This document shows positions 1-11,809 of a stretch of 64,000 nt of DNA, piece after piece. The stretch spans positions 6,980,486-7,044,485 of the forward strand of contig NW_017802379.1 in assembly GCF_001625305.1 (NCBI RefSeq), written 5' to 3'. Every line of letters starts with the position of its first letter. Position 1 is the stretch's first letter. The position numbers and the translations under genes are program-made. Below the pieces are notes generated by a model. It made no database searches and was not told the origin of the DNA. It saw only the letters and a list, made by a program, of their open reading frames with translations. The stretch comes from Branchiostoma belcheri. Taxonomy: Eukaryota > Chordata > Leptocardii > Amphioxiformes > Branchiostomatidae.

Positions 1-456
1 AAATAAACCTAAACCCGAACCTCTGCTTGGAGAGTAACAAAAGTGAAACTATAGAACAGGGATGATATTACAGTCGAGAAATAAAGTCTGTTAACACGCG
101 AAACAAGGTAACTGCCAGGTATCAGTGATTAATACTGATGATGACGTGAAGAACAGAGTCGTAAGATGTGGGTAATCAGGATACAGTTAGTGCTAGTAAC
201 CCTTGACCTATCAAGTCACCTTTGACCCAAAGGTCGTCTGCAACTTCTCTCCCTGTGTGTGAGTGAGTTGCATGCATGCCTCGTATTCTCCGGCTCTTGT
301 TTTCTGTTCTACATTGAATGGATGTTGACCACAAGGTGTATGTGATCAGCTGTAAGTAGACTTCAAGGTTTTGTCATACTTGGGGGGCGCTTACACTTTC
401 CAAGGCGACGGAGACCTTCCTGGGGAAAGGCTAGCGATACCCCCCTCCCCCGTGTA
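1..456. other. No gene seen (left edge)
   Basis: No open frame with coding character and no recognisable repeat family was found here. The stretch ends at the left arm of the inverted-repeat element that follows. Confidence 0.5.
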
Positions 457-1652
457 CACTATATGACATCCAGTAGATTTCTAGCGGGGACCAATTATAG
501 GGCTGCATGCTGACGCGTCACCGACTAGCGGCTATTAGCACCTTGTTTCTTGTAAATGCCTTGAACTCAACCAGAGCGCGTATATTGTTTCTTGTTTACT
601 TCAGTACTAAGTACTAGTACTTCCACAATCAGTTAGTAAAGTCATACCTTAGTAAAATCTACTTTGATGAACGAATCAAAACGGGACTGTAGACATTAAG
701 TTTTACACATTCAAATGTGGCTGCACTAGCGCTAATGGAGCGACCACTACGTACGGGAAGGAACGGATCTTAGCGAAGCCGAGATCAAGTTGTGAACCAA
801 ACCCAACCCATCGAAGACGGGCCGCCAAACATAAAAATGGAGGGAAATGACAGACAACAAGCCAACAAAGACAACATCACCAGACCAACAAACTTGGAAA
901 ACACCACTTCAAGCGCTAACGTTGTAAGAACTGTGGAACCTCAAACTAATATGTTTGCGTCAGCGGAAAGGCTGTCGAAGTAACCACTACATGAAAAACT
1001 GCGGCGAAAAAGTAACATGGGTTCGTCCCAAATCTAGACGCAAGTGAGCTACAAAAGTAATAGAACCTATGCATCTTGCTTGTTGCTGTCAACTTACCCG
1101 TTAAAGATTGAACCGATACATGTACGTACTATAACTTGCCATACCCGGCCAAAGACGACTACATTACTGTTACTCTTTATTTTGTGCTGTATAATGTTTA
1201 TCCGTTACATTATCTATCATTGTCATTTCTGTGAATTCCTTAAAACATCTACTGTTAGTTTGTGTAATATTACGTAGTGCTACAATCTGCGTAAAAAATG
1301 GGCTTCATTACGTGTTATCTGCTAAGTCGTGTTGGTATTGAAAACTGTTTTATTTTGCCGTTCTTCTACAAACAACCAGCAGAATTATGAAGATACTCGT
1401 TCTCAATACACATGCTGCAAACTAAAGTAATGGCAGTCCTACGAAAATTCTGCTTGTAATGTATAAGCGCTTTATGTCGACGTACAATGGGTGTGAAATA
1501 CATGTTTTCGCCCATCGTGTGCCACCGGCTCGGTGGTAATTGGCTAATTTACAAGTGAAAGAACCGCGTCTGTGGGCCTTGATAAATTATTCAAATTATT
1601 CAGCAGCCCTCTGATTGGTCCCCGCTAGAAATTTACTGGATGTCATTCAGTG
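457..1652. mobile_element. ~1.2 kb element with ~50-bp terminal inverted repeats
   Basis: The left arm (457-506) and right arm (1603-1652) are inverted copies sharing blocks such as GACATCCAGTA and TTTCTAGCGGGGACCAAT. The interior has short open frames only, including one at 792-983 without an ATG. The arms suggest a non-autonomous DNA transposon. I could not define a target-site duplication, so the true ends may lie slightly outside the arms, where C-rich sequence flanks both sides. Confidence 0.5.
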
Positions 1653-2110
1653 ACGAGCCCCCTCCCCACACTTGGTGTCCTGGTATACGCGTATGTTATG
1701 ATAAATTTTCTAGCCACCGATTCTTTACAAATCATGTTACCAGAGTCGATACTTACGAGTTTTATTACAGTATTATCGATTTAAAAAATCATATTATCCA
1801 CCTCTATATAGAGAACGAATAATTATATATATCATGATTATTAATACACTACCATTGCCATGTTCACTTGTTCATCTACGTACTGTACAGAAATTGTTGC
1901 ATGTTACATCTAATAGTTATGTAAAATACTTTGTTATAAGAAAAGTATCACAACTCGTGATTAGCCTAGTAATTAATTATATAGGATGTTAAATTTTATT
2001 CTATACTTAATTGTGCTACATGTATATTCAATACTTGTTGCCTTGTGCCATGTCCTGCAACGAAGTTTTCTTATCATACAGGAACATAATTTCTTACTAC
2101 CGAGCTAAGT
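1653..2110. other. AT-rich flank upstream of the COA1-like gene
   Basis: No coding or repeat structure is recognised. It presumably contains the promoter and 5' leader of the gene at 2111, but no TATA box or start site can be assigned. Confidence 0.3.
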
Positions 2111-2952
2111 ATGGTGAGTACAGAGCTACTGAAAAGGATAGCCCTGTACGGAGGTGCCCTGGCCCTGGGGAGCGCCTTCCTCATGCGGAACCGGCTCCAG
2201 AACAGCCTGGCAGCCGGGGAGTACTACAAGAAGTCCCTGGAGGCCTTAAGTCAGGACTCTGCAGCCATGGTAGCACTCGGGGCACCTCCTCTTAGAACCA
2301 GGTACGTATGATAGAGCTATAGACTCCCCCCCCCCCGGGCCTGTGTGCCCTTTTTTGTAAGGTGTAATCAGGCCTTTTTAGACTTTGTAATCCATAGGCA
2401 GCCTCCCAAAAAATCAACGTAATTCATAATACATGTAGTACATTAGTTGCAAATAAAGCTCTGAGACTTAAACGTAATTCGTAATCGGCGGTGAAAATTC
2501 TGCATAAATGGTAATGGTTCCTCATATTAGAGACCACCTGTCTATAGTGACCAAATTGCTTACCGGTAAGTCCATTGAGTGGTCTTTATAGACAGGTTTG
2601 ACTGTATATGTATCATGCATGTGCTATGTCCTTACCATCTGACCTGAGCATATTTTTGGAAATCACCATGAAACAGTTTGTTCCTGTTTGTGTTACCTCT
2701 CCAATGTCAAACTTTTCCAACCTCTACAGGCACCTTGACCTTGGCGATACAGAAGTGAATAATGTGCAGCCGCACCTCGGATACGCCAAGCTGGATATTC
2801 CCGTGGTCGGCGGTCGGGAGAAGGGAACGTTACGAACGTACTGCACGAGAGACGCCACCACTGGAGTATGGACGGTTGAGAATTTGCAACTTTTCATAGA
2901 AAAAACTGGACAATCACTGACAATCATTCCTCCTCATAGTGAGAGGAGGTAA
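2111..2952 (+). CDS. COA1: COA1-like cytochrome c oxidase assembly factor (two exons)
   Basis: Exons 2111-2301 and 2730-2952 join through a GT-AG intron (split Arg codon) to give 137 residues; human COA1 is about 146. Seen: a short N-terminus, one hydrophobic segment at about residues 10-25 (ALYGGALALGSAFL), then a family-like segment EYYKKSLEAL...ALGAPPL. A beta-rich C-terminal part follows (AKLDIPVVGGREKGTL). Known: COA1 is an inner-mitochondrial-membrane protein of the Coa1/Tim21 family that helps assemble respiratory complexes. The match in order and spacing of YYK, ALG-PPL and KxxIPVxG supports COA1. TIMM21 or another family member is possible. The start is the first ATG in frame, just before the membrane segment. 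A candidate poly(A) signal lies at 3271. Confidence 0.75.
2525..2597. repeat. Short inverted repeat in the COA1-like intron
   Basis: CCACCTGTCTATA is followed about 45 bp later by TATAGACAGG, making an imperfect hairpin. It is probably the remnant of a small MITE. Confidence 0.35.
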
Positions 2953-3270
2953 CCACAGTGGTTGCATTAGCTGTGAATAGAAAAATATACAGGTGTACCT
3001 ATGGCAAGGATCTTTCCTCCCAATGATCATGGATCAACAGATTCTATTACAAAATGCACTAGGTACTAGTAGGTAGTTTAATAAATTGTGATTATTCTCC
3101 ACAGAAAAATAGAATGAACTGGACTCAAAGCATCTTGATATAAAGGTGTCAGATAGTGTCAATCAATTCATATTTATGTATGAGCAGTGCATAACTTAGT
3201 TTATGTAATATGTTGTCAATTCATAGACCTGGAATGTACAGTGAAAATGTTGCAAAGCTTTTGTTGATGT

Positions 3271-3276
3271 AATAAA
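3271..3276 (+). promoter_or_regulatory. Candidate poly(A) signal of the COA1-like gene
   Basis: An AATAAA hexamer lies 319 bp after the stop codon on the coding strand. Cleavage was not verified. Confidence 0.4.
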
Positions 3277-4137
3277 ACTTCTGTTGCTAGCCCAGTAGCA
3301 GCCTTTATTAAATGTTGTAAATGCACCTTTGGATATTTGCAGGTACACAAGAATTAATCATTCAATTGAAGAGATACTCTAGATCATTTGCCAATATCAT
3401 GAACCCAATAATCTAGAAATCATAACTGAACTATTTCCGTCAACATAACCAATACCGTTACGTTATATACATCTTATACACATTGAAAATATAGCAGCAC
3501 GCCATGGATCAAAAGCGCCATTTAGCGGCAACAAAATATTATTGCAGAAAAAAAGGGCGTGTGTTAACTGGTTGAGCCGGTTGTCAATCTTCCCCAAAAT
3601 TTATGTTTGTCAGAGGTTTGTTGCGTGACCTTTGCTTAAGCTTAGTTGTCACACTGGTTGGAACCAGACCTGACCAGTCCTGACTAGTCCTGAGAGGCCT
3701 GAGACAGTACGGCACCGATCACAAATTGTCCACGCAAAAGGACAAAGATCGCAAAAATAATTACAAAGGACTACCCTCTACCCTGCATATCATTGTTGTT
3801 TTTTTTAAATATAGATACTTTCATAGCCAGAAATACCAGAGGTGGACTTGGGAAAGTTTTTGAAAGTTAAATGTTTAAAAGAACGTTACATGTCTGAGAG
3901 GCCCGATGCCATGTCGGGAGGTTTGATTTAATATCAGGTTTTGCAAAACGCAAAGAGTTAGTTTAAACATCGATTTCGTAACTTCCACTACGTCTAAAGA
4001 GATAGAAAAGATGGGAAAAATACAGCCAAGTTTGCATGAAGAATTTCTTTCATATGAAAGATCAAAATAGGAGAATATATTTTGCGGCCTCCCCTACTAT
4101 TTCAGTGGAAGGTCCCAATTAAGGTTAGAAGGTAAAG
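3277..4137. other. Intergenic region before PIPOX-A
   Basis: No gene is recognised. The segment 3655-3710 has repeated CTGACCAGTC/CTGACTAGTC words. The last few hundred bases should contain the PIPOX-A promoter, but no core element could be assigned. Confidence 0.35.
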
Positions 4138-7100
4138 ATGGCGGAAGTGTGGGACGCAGTAGTGGTGGGGGCGGGGATAGAAGGGTCCGTCACGGCCTTT
4201 CACCTGGCTAAGAACGGCTGCCGAACACTTCTCATCGAGCAGGTAAGGCAAGGAAGCGTTCTTGAAACATGCAGTAAAGTTTAAGTCTCTTACTTACTTC
4301 CGCAGAATACAGCCTTAATGATTGATCATGATTGACTCCAAGTTACGTAAACAAACCAAGGACAGTCAGTTTACAGTTTGCAATCTAGGTCACATATAGG
4401 TGTTACTGCTACTGCTACAAAGGACATGCTTAATACAACACTTTTTAACTCCACCTTTATTGTAGATCAGAGAATTATATATCAACGTTTTAAAGCTGCT
4501 GAATTTGCTCCGTTGCTTCCCTGCAGTTCCCCTTGCCGCACAGTAGAGGGAGCTCCCACGGTGCCAGCCGGATCATCCGAAAGGCGTACGTCCAGCAGCA
4601 CTATGCACGGATGATGAACGAAGCGTACCCTATCTGGGAACAGGTGGAGCGGGAAACAGGCACACAGCTCTACATGTAAGGTGGACACAAATGTCAACAG
4701 ACCGATCCTATAGTCCTGCCCATCTTCACCTAATGTATACATGCAAAGCAAAGCATAGAAATGGAAACAGTTGATCTTACTTTTGGATTAATTTCTATTA
4801 TGATTGACATTCAGGGTTGGTCTATTCAGGTGGTATATACGTGCTATTCCCTTGTAGACACTGCCCAGTAGTACTGAATGATAACTGCACTTAACTGAAA
4901 ATCATAATTTTTTTTCCTGGTACTTATATTCGCGTTTTTTTGCGGTAACTTCTGTATGGTGAACAAACAATTCGCCAAATCATTTTTGCTGCAAAAACGG
5001 ATTGTTCTGCTAACATTCCATTTTTCTCAGACCACAAATGTTTGTTACTGCGTGTGTAGTGTGTAGTAACTAGTAACAGCCTCTAAGGATGAAGTGGTTC
5101 AGCTTTGATAATATGTTGTTTCACGGTTTGTTATTTTTTTCACAAGGAAAACCGGTGGTCTGATGGTAGGACCGCGGTCATCCAAACAGCTGGCTGAGAC
5201 AGAGCGGAGTCTGTCAGGTGCAGGGAGTGAGTTTGAGAGACTCAGTTCTGATGACCTGAAGCTGAGATTCCCAAACCTGAGCTTCCCTGCAGACTACCGA
5301 GCAGTTCTGGACCCTGAGGCAGGGGTGCTGAAGGCTGACAAGGCACTCAGGTGCTTCCAGGTCAGAAGTTACAAATTATCTCATTGGAATAGGAAATCAA
5401 AAAATATTTTTTAAAGTTAGGCTAAAAGCTTGTAGATCTACCTTGATTATTATGTTTACCGAAGGAAAACATATTGTTTTTGCTCAGTTTCCTCCTCTTC
5501 TTCTTCCGTTCCTGACCTCTGACCCAGACTGTCACTAACTGGTGTTGGGTTACATAATGTTGCAATTTTATAGTAGGAGTGATTTAGACTCCTGTCGCCA
5601 TATATGTGAATGTGTTTGAGTAAGAATTAACAAAATAGACCATATGCAAAGGTAAACATTATGCAGTTGCTTTGCAAATGAGTAAGAATTTCTAGTTGTC
5701 ATTACTCATAGTTTCCTTGCATCGGGTATAAACTTCCAAGCGTCACTTCCAAGTAACAGACAATAAGTGTAAACCTTTGGAGCTATTTTCTCTCCTGCGT
5801 CAGGATCTGTTTGTGAAGTATGGCGGAAGGATACATGATGAGGAGAAGGTGGTGCGGATTGACCCAGGTGATGTGGTGACCGTCCACACGTCCAAGTCCG
5901 CGTACAAGACACGCAAACTTCTCCTCCTACCAGGGCCCTGGGCGGGGAAACTGTTGGGACCTCTGGGACTTCACCCACCTCTTAAGGTGATGATTTTACA
6001 CAATCTTAAACATGAAATGCTTTTGATATTGGGATTTTCTTTAATTTACAGAACCAGTAATGTCTCTTACACAATCAGAAATGTCTCTTATGTTTCAGTG
6101 TAAGCAAGCTAAGAGACAGTACTGGTTGCAACATTTTTTTTCAATGGGGTGGAAGGAATATGTACAATAGCCATGTGTTTTTGCAGCCATGTACTATACA
6201 TGTTTTAGCTCAATTATGGTAATTTGTTATGAAATAAAAGTTGCCCTACAGTATTTCATGATAACAGTTTTATGATAGTAATGTAATGTATCTATACTTG
6301 TATGTCATTGTGTCTTCAACTTGAGATGATGTTACCGTTTTCCTAGCCTGTACGCATCAGTGTGCTATACTGGCGAGAGAAGCAGCCAGGCACGTACGCC
6401 CTAAAGAAGGGTTTCCCTGTGTTTGTAGACCACACCACTCTCCATAAATATGGTCTTCCCTGCTTAGAGTACCCAGGAATATTCAAGGTATCTTTCATCA
6501 GGGGCTGTGCTGTGTAACCATCATATCACTCTCAAGAAATTTATCACACTGTACTAGAGACTTCAACAGATGAACTCAAAAGATGAATGAGTATTGAAGT
6601 TTTTTATTCACAATCACTTGTTTTCAAGAGCCAAAATTTTGATGACCGTCTGTCACCTACATCTGAGGGCTATAATGATTGGTTTGCTGTACACTGAGGC
6701 TTAAGGTGTTGCTGGTTCACTGGGCAATGAAGCTAGTAACTGGTTCACAGTTCACAGCAAACCATCATATCCGGATCCTTGATGAAGATGACAGACGGTC
6801 ATCAAAACATTGGCTCTTGTAAACAAGTGGTTGTGAATAAAGAACTTTGTTATTCAATCATTCACCAACCTTATGAAATTATTGGCTCAAAAGTTTTTAC
6901 GTACGGTCTTTAAAGATCTCACCATGACAATACTTTTCTTAAGAATGAAATGTTGGTTACCTGCACAGTCCGAAAAAAACACACTATCTGTCCACATGTT
7001 TAACCATATAGACATCATCTTTACTTCACAGGCAGTTAGAATCACTGTACCATACTGGCAGGAAAAAGTGCCCGGAATGTACTCTTCCTCCCGAGGGTTT

Positions 7101-9393
7101 CCATGGGTTAAAGTCTGGATACCAGACGAGTCATTCCGAATGTCTGAACTAGAACTGTACGGAATGCCCAGCTGGGAATACCCTGGGAAATTTAAGGTAT
7201 AGCAGGAAGTGTGATTGTGATTTTCAGTTTTGGTGAGAAAAAAATGGGCATAGATGGTACTAACAGTTAATTCCAAAATGAAAAAAAAAATGAGAGGGAT
7301 GGCACATTGACTTATGGCAGTGGCTGTAAAAGGGAGGAGAAACCCCTTTGCCTTTCTTTCTAACAGGTGTAACAGTGGGGGTTGATAGGCGCTACCAACT
7401 GACCTGGCCGATGGGTCTAGACATTTTAGCCAAATCGTTACAGCGTCAGCATGTGGACTGGTGCCCAGTTTGGTCGTGGGTTCGAACCCTGGCCCGGGAC
7501 CAGGAGTGTCTTTCAGTTTCTACTCTCCTAATTCTTACACTAGTGCTATAGTGTAAAGATTATTAATTAATTAATGATAATATCTTCTTAATAGAGTTAA
7601 TAACATGTCACTATCGATGAGACTGAATTCTTACTTTCATAAACAGACTCTTATACAACCAATTCACCCGACATTTCGGTGACCTTCTTCAGCACAATTC
7701 TGACTGGTTCACATTGCATAGTGCAGGTGTTGTAGCTATACATTTGTAGATGCGTTCCCAGTATTTTACATATGTACATGTGCATGGTTACAGGGTATCT
7801 ACAATCTATAACAGCAATACCTGGGCAGTATAAGGTGCATTGATTCAACTTACTACATTAAAAGAATGACTAGAAAATTCACTTTGAAAATCCAGTTTTG
7901 CCACTCTGACATTGCACTGTATGCCTTTCAAAAGGCTAAATTTTCTGCTGTTTTTTCTGTTTTTTTATCTGCAGCTGTGCTACCATTCTGGTCCAGTGAT
8001 TGATCCAGACGACAGAGATGGTGTTGCAGGTAGTCGAGGTAACCAGGAGATTGTGAGGATGATGTGTGACTATGTCAGGAAACACTTCCCTGGGTTAGAG
8101 AGTGTTCCAGCTATTCAGGAGTCCTGCATATATACTGTAAGTTTTCAGTATTATTTAGTGATTTTCAATATAACTAAGTACAGTGAACATTTAAGTATGA
8201 TTTACGAATCCTTATGTAAAACTAAGGACAGGACCATGTACTGTAGCAGGGGTGGTAGGGTAGGATCACATTTCAGCACTAAGGACAGGACCATGTACTG
8301 TAGCAGGGGTGGGAGGGTAGGATCACATTTCAGCACTAAGGACAGGACCTTGTGTAAAATGTTCAATTTAGCAGTAGGTTTCAATTCATTGATGTGGTTT
8401 TAAAGTCTTACATAGTTGTACCTTAAGTTTGCATGGTCAGATGACTGGTTTTGTGTTCACATTGCAAAGACAAATTAAATGTATGTATCATTTTCTGGCT
8501 ATCATGTATTATGGTGTACGTCCCTGAAAGCTTTATGTTTGTGTGCACACTTAAGACAAAAAAAACACTAGTCTTTTCTTTATTTGCTAATGTCATACCG
8601 TATGCTGACAACTGTTTGTGTTTATCTTGTGAATTCCTCTGTAGAACACCCCTGATGAAGACTTCATCCTGGATCGTCACCCACAGTACAGGAACATCAT
8701 CATAGGGGCCGGCTTCTCAGGTAAACATCAGAAATACTCACACTGGATACATGTATGACTTATACCTTCATTCTGAGATTAACCTTCAGCCTGCTAAGGC
8801 AGCCTTCAGGCACCACATTTATATTGGTTACCAGGTTAAACAGCAGGGAGAAGGTCAAGTAAGAATGTGCACCGTGCAGGGCTCGAAATTCATTTTTGGG
8901 AATAGTTGCACTGGTGCACCCCACCTAAAAAATTGGGTGCACAATTTTTTTTGCGTGCACCATATAGAATAAAATAAGTAGAATGTCACCAATAACTAAT
9001 CATGTTTCATTGTTTTAAAAAAGTACTACAACAGTCAACAATAACTTTCACGTTACTTTTCTTACACTTAGATGTTAAGAATATGCTGTATACTACTATA
9101 CATTCAACATCTTTATATACATGAACCTACGAAAATATTTGAGTGCACAGCTCCAATTTTGGGGGCACTAAGGTGCACATGCACCCAGTATTTTGAACCC
9201 TAATGTGTGACAATCCCTCACTGACTTGTGCAACTGTTTCTCTTCTCACCTTACAGGACATGGCTTTAAGCTGGCACCAGTGGTGGGGAAGTTACTGTGT
9301 GAACTGGCTATGGACAAGCAGCCATCTTACGACATGACACCGTTCTCCCTAGATAGGTTCCACAACACGGCAACTCCTCAAGCCAAACTCTGA
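4138..9393 (+). CDS. PIPOX: Peroxisomal sarcosine/L-pipecolate oxidase, copy A (eight exons)
   Basis: Exons: 4138-4242, 4527-4675, 5147-5360, 5804-5986, 6347-6487, 7975-8136, 8645-8720, 9257-9393, all GT-AG and in frame, giving 388 residues (human PIPOX 390). Known: this FAD enzyme oxidises sarcosine and L-pipecolate in peroxisomes, releasing hydrogen peroxide. Seen: the Rossmann motif [10 protein letters not shown] near the N-terminus; GSSHGASR, matching active-site His45 and Arg49 of bacterial monomeric sarcosine oxidase; Cys315 in ESCIYTNTPDEDF, the covalent FAD site; GAGFSGHGFK near the end; and C-terminal AKL, a standard PTS1 signal. An in-frame alternative exon 5 lies at 7032-7196. An inverted near-copy follows at 11810-15569. 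The start is supported by the MAEVWD N-terminus shared with copy B. Confidence 0.93.
6584..6864. mobile_element. Fold-back MITE between exons 5 and 5b of PIPOX-A
   Basis: The arms at about 6584-6655 and 6789-6864 are imperfect inverted copies, sharing TTTATTCACAATCACTTG versus its complement and GATGACCGTCTGTC. The structure is typical of a small non-autonomous DNA transposon. Copy B does not contain it. Confidence 0.55.
7032..7196 (+). CDS. PIPOX: Alternative exon 5b of PIPOX-A
   Basis: This 165-bp open segment begins after TTCACAG and ends before GTATAG. It is phase 0 at both ends, exactly like exon 5 (141 bp), so either can be used in the same frame; using 5b gives 396 residues. The peptide opens [17 protein letters not shown] and ends SWEYPGKFK, parallel to exon 5 ([17 protein letters not shown] ... 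LEYPGIFK), with an extra stretch of about eight residues in the middle. Including both exons would also keep the frame but would duplicate a structural segment, so mutually exclusive use is the likeliest arrangement. No equivalent is seen in copies B or C. Confidence 0.75.
7372..7560 (+). repeat. Possible tRNA-derived SINE fragment
   Basis: GGTTCGAACCC at 7479-7489 fits a pol III box B, and TAGCCAAATCG about 50 bp upstream vaguely resembles box A. No tail or target duplication was found, so this is tentative. Confidence 0.3.
8219..8352 (+). repeat. ~58-bp minisatellite in PIPOX-A intron 6
   Basis: About 2.3 units of a ~58-bp repeat carry ACTAAGGACAGGACCATGTA ... TAGGATCACATTTCAGC. The same unit recurs in the opposite orientation in PIPOX-B, but in intron 5. 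Confidence 0.85.
8870..9207. mobile_element. GTGCACC-rich MITE inserted in PIPOX-A intron 7
   Basis: The insert carries AGGGCTCGAAATTC at the left and a degenerate complement (TTTTGAACCCT) at the right, with many GTGCAC words inside. AATGTG flanks it at 8864-8869 and 9202-9207. The matching intron of PIPOX-B reads straight through this site, so B preserves the empty site. A related copy lies at 50331-50681. Confidence 0.75.
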
Positions 9394-11809
9394 ACTATAT
9401 TGTTTGATGGGCAAAGTGCATATAGATCATTTTATATGTATAATTACCTCAAATACCTACTACCTTAGTCTTGATAAACATATGAATAAATCTTTAATTG
9501 GATATAAAACTAGAAAGGTAACATTTGCAAAGCAAATACATAATTGTTTACCTTCGTATATGGTCTGCTCTGTTAATTCTTACTCAAACACATTGAATTT
9601 CATACATGGTCAGACAGGAGTCTAAATCTGAGGTAAATCAGAGGTAACGTTACCACAGCATTTGGAAATAAATAAATCCAAACATTGATACTTTGATAAA
9701 CTAAAATCAAGTGCAATTGAGATTTAATACACGCACAATGCACATGTATCTGCTCACTGTCAATATCTGTCTGTAACAAACAACAGGTCTATGTATATAA
9801 GTCAGATAAATGTTGTGTACCTTGCTGACTACCAAAAACACTTGTGCAGTGATGATTTTCATGGTATCATTATGTAACATTAAAATGTTAAATGTAACAT
9901 TAAAATGTAACAATAAGATGTTTTTTCATCAAAGAACTTTAAAAGTCCACTAGAAAGAAGCCTTTGGACTTTATGCTCTAATATGAAATATTAGATTGGG
10001 CATATATATATAAATTAAGGTGCTACAATATGTATACATTCTTAAAATAGCCATCAAATTATTGACTAGTAGAATTCATTACCAAAACCTTTGTTGTATA
10101 TTACAGTATATTCCAACTGTTTGTGACCTTTTTTACTCTCGTTCCTCGTGCCAGTCATAGTTTTGAACAGATCTAGCTGTTCACAAAATGTTTTATATTG
10201 GGATACAAAATGGTATACATACTGTACTTACAGCAAGGAGTGCTTACTGTAGAACATATATACGTCCATCCTCTCATTTCTGACATAACTTCCGCTGGAT
10301 ACAGGTAGCTCTGCTAGCCTGCTTCTATAGATTGTCGTTATCACTTACCTGGTTTCCTTTGCGATGGTTTGAAGAGTTTTTAGATGATGGCCTAAACCTG
10401 AGTCATGCAGACATTTTGAGTAATAATTGTCATGCAATAATCAAAAGGTCAAGCTTATTTTTATCTGATCACTCAGAGGCAAAAGGAAAACAAAGTGATG
10501 AGGATGAGACATTCACTTGGTACAGTAATTAATTATTTTATTCACATAGATATGAGAGCATTGGAATAAAAGCACAAAGCTTATGAGTTTTTGTTGTTGT
10601 ATATCTTAATCCAAATGGGCTGCATGTGGGCATCATAGTTTAAGTCTCTACTGTATTCACGAGTTACTTTTATAAAACGCACAGCTTAAAACTGTACAAA
10701 GTTAACATCTATACCACGCACGTTACAACTACATGTATAACAATGTCGTGAGATGCATGCCCCTTTTTGTTGCTAAATCAATAAACTGACTTACTAACAA
10801 AAAGATAATTGATGTGTACCTTGCTGTAAAAGATTCACATGATCTGCACACTGCAAGCAATATATAAGCATACATCCTAACAAAGGAACTATCACAAAAC
10901 ATAACCATGTGAAATGCCTCCACTAAGATTCTCCCTTATTGAATACAAAATTCCTTACATATTCACCCATCCAATACCAAAGAGTAAGTCTTGGGAATTC
11001 TATGGATTTTACATGGCATATGGCACAACATATTCAATGACAAATTAAGATTAAAAAAACAATTCTGTACAAAGCACACATTATTTCGTTGTTAAGGATG
11101 CTGTAGAACAACTTTACATCCTCCGCGCATAGAATTAGCAACTCCTTACACAAGGTAGGAAAATAAGAGAGAAACACAAACTCGCCCCCGCCATGTTGTA
11201 AGCTGAAAAGAACAGTGACACCTGATTTATATATAGATTATCAATCAATCATCCGCGTGCTTCAGGGAAGAAGCATGGCGGCCGCAGACAGCTGTCGCCA
11301 GAGGCTTCTGTCGGCAGCGAGGACTCTCCAGGAGTCCTTGGTGACGCTGACTCTCCTCTTATCAGTCATGTTGAAAAGATGAGGGTCGTTAAGGTCAGGA
11401 AAGATAAAGGAAAGTTAAGGTCAGCGAAAGTTACCGGGTATAATCGTTATGACATATATTTATCATTTTATGACACACTTCTTCATTTTATTCCCCAGTT
11501 TAGACGCAAACAAGGGTTTCATCCAGCATTGCCGCACCTGCGTTAATTTGCATGCACAAACCTGGAGGAATACCTGGCGTCAACAGACCGATCCCGAATG
11601 TCCATCAAAATTAGAAGTTCAACCAATGAGAGAATGGCAATTAGAGGTTCAACCAAGAAAGCCTGAATTATCTTTTGCTAGGTTTTGGAGGGTAAATTGC
11701 ACATTTGATGCCAATTAATAACATGATCTAACGATATTAACGTTACATCATAAAATGCTGGGTTTCTGACAGGTAACATTTAAAATGATAACATGTCAAA
11801 CAATGTCAT
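9394..11809. other. Region between the tails of PIPOX-A and PIPOX-B
   Basis: The two genes converge here. Candidate poly(A) signals are AATAAA at 9485 (for A) and TTTATT at 11487-11492 (AATAAA on the minus strand, for B). A 34-codon ATG frame at 11275-11379 (MAADSCRQRLL...) has no visible partner exon. No other gene is seen. Confidence 0.4.

Noticed and set aside
792-983. 63-residue open frame (NQTQPIEDGPPNIK...)
   Set aside because: It opens at GTG, not ATG, has no splice context or family resemblance, and lies inside an inverted-repeat element.
10332-10532. 66-residue open frame between PIPOX-A and PIPOX-B
   Set aside because: It has no ATG start (TTG) and no conserved partner; it is most likely chance.
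11275-11379. 34-codon ATG frame MAADSCRQRLL...
   Set aside because: It has a good start context but no donor, homology or partner exon; kept only as a note in the intergenic entry.
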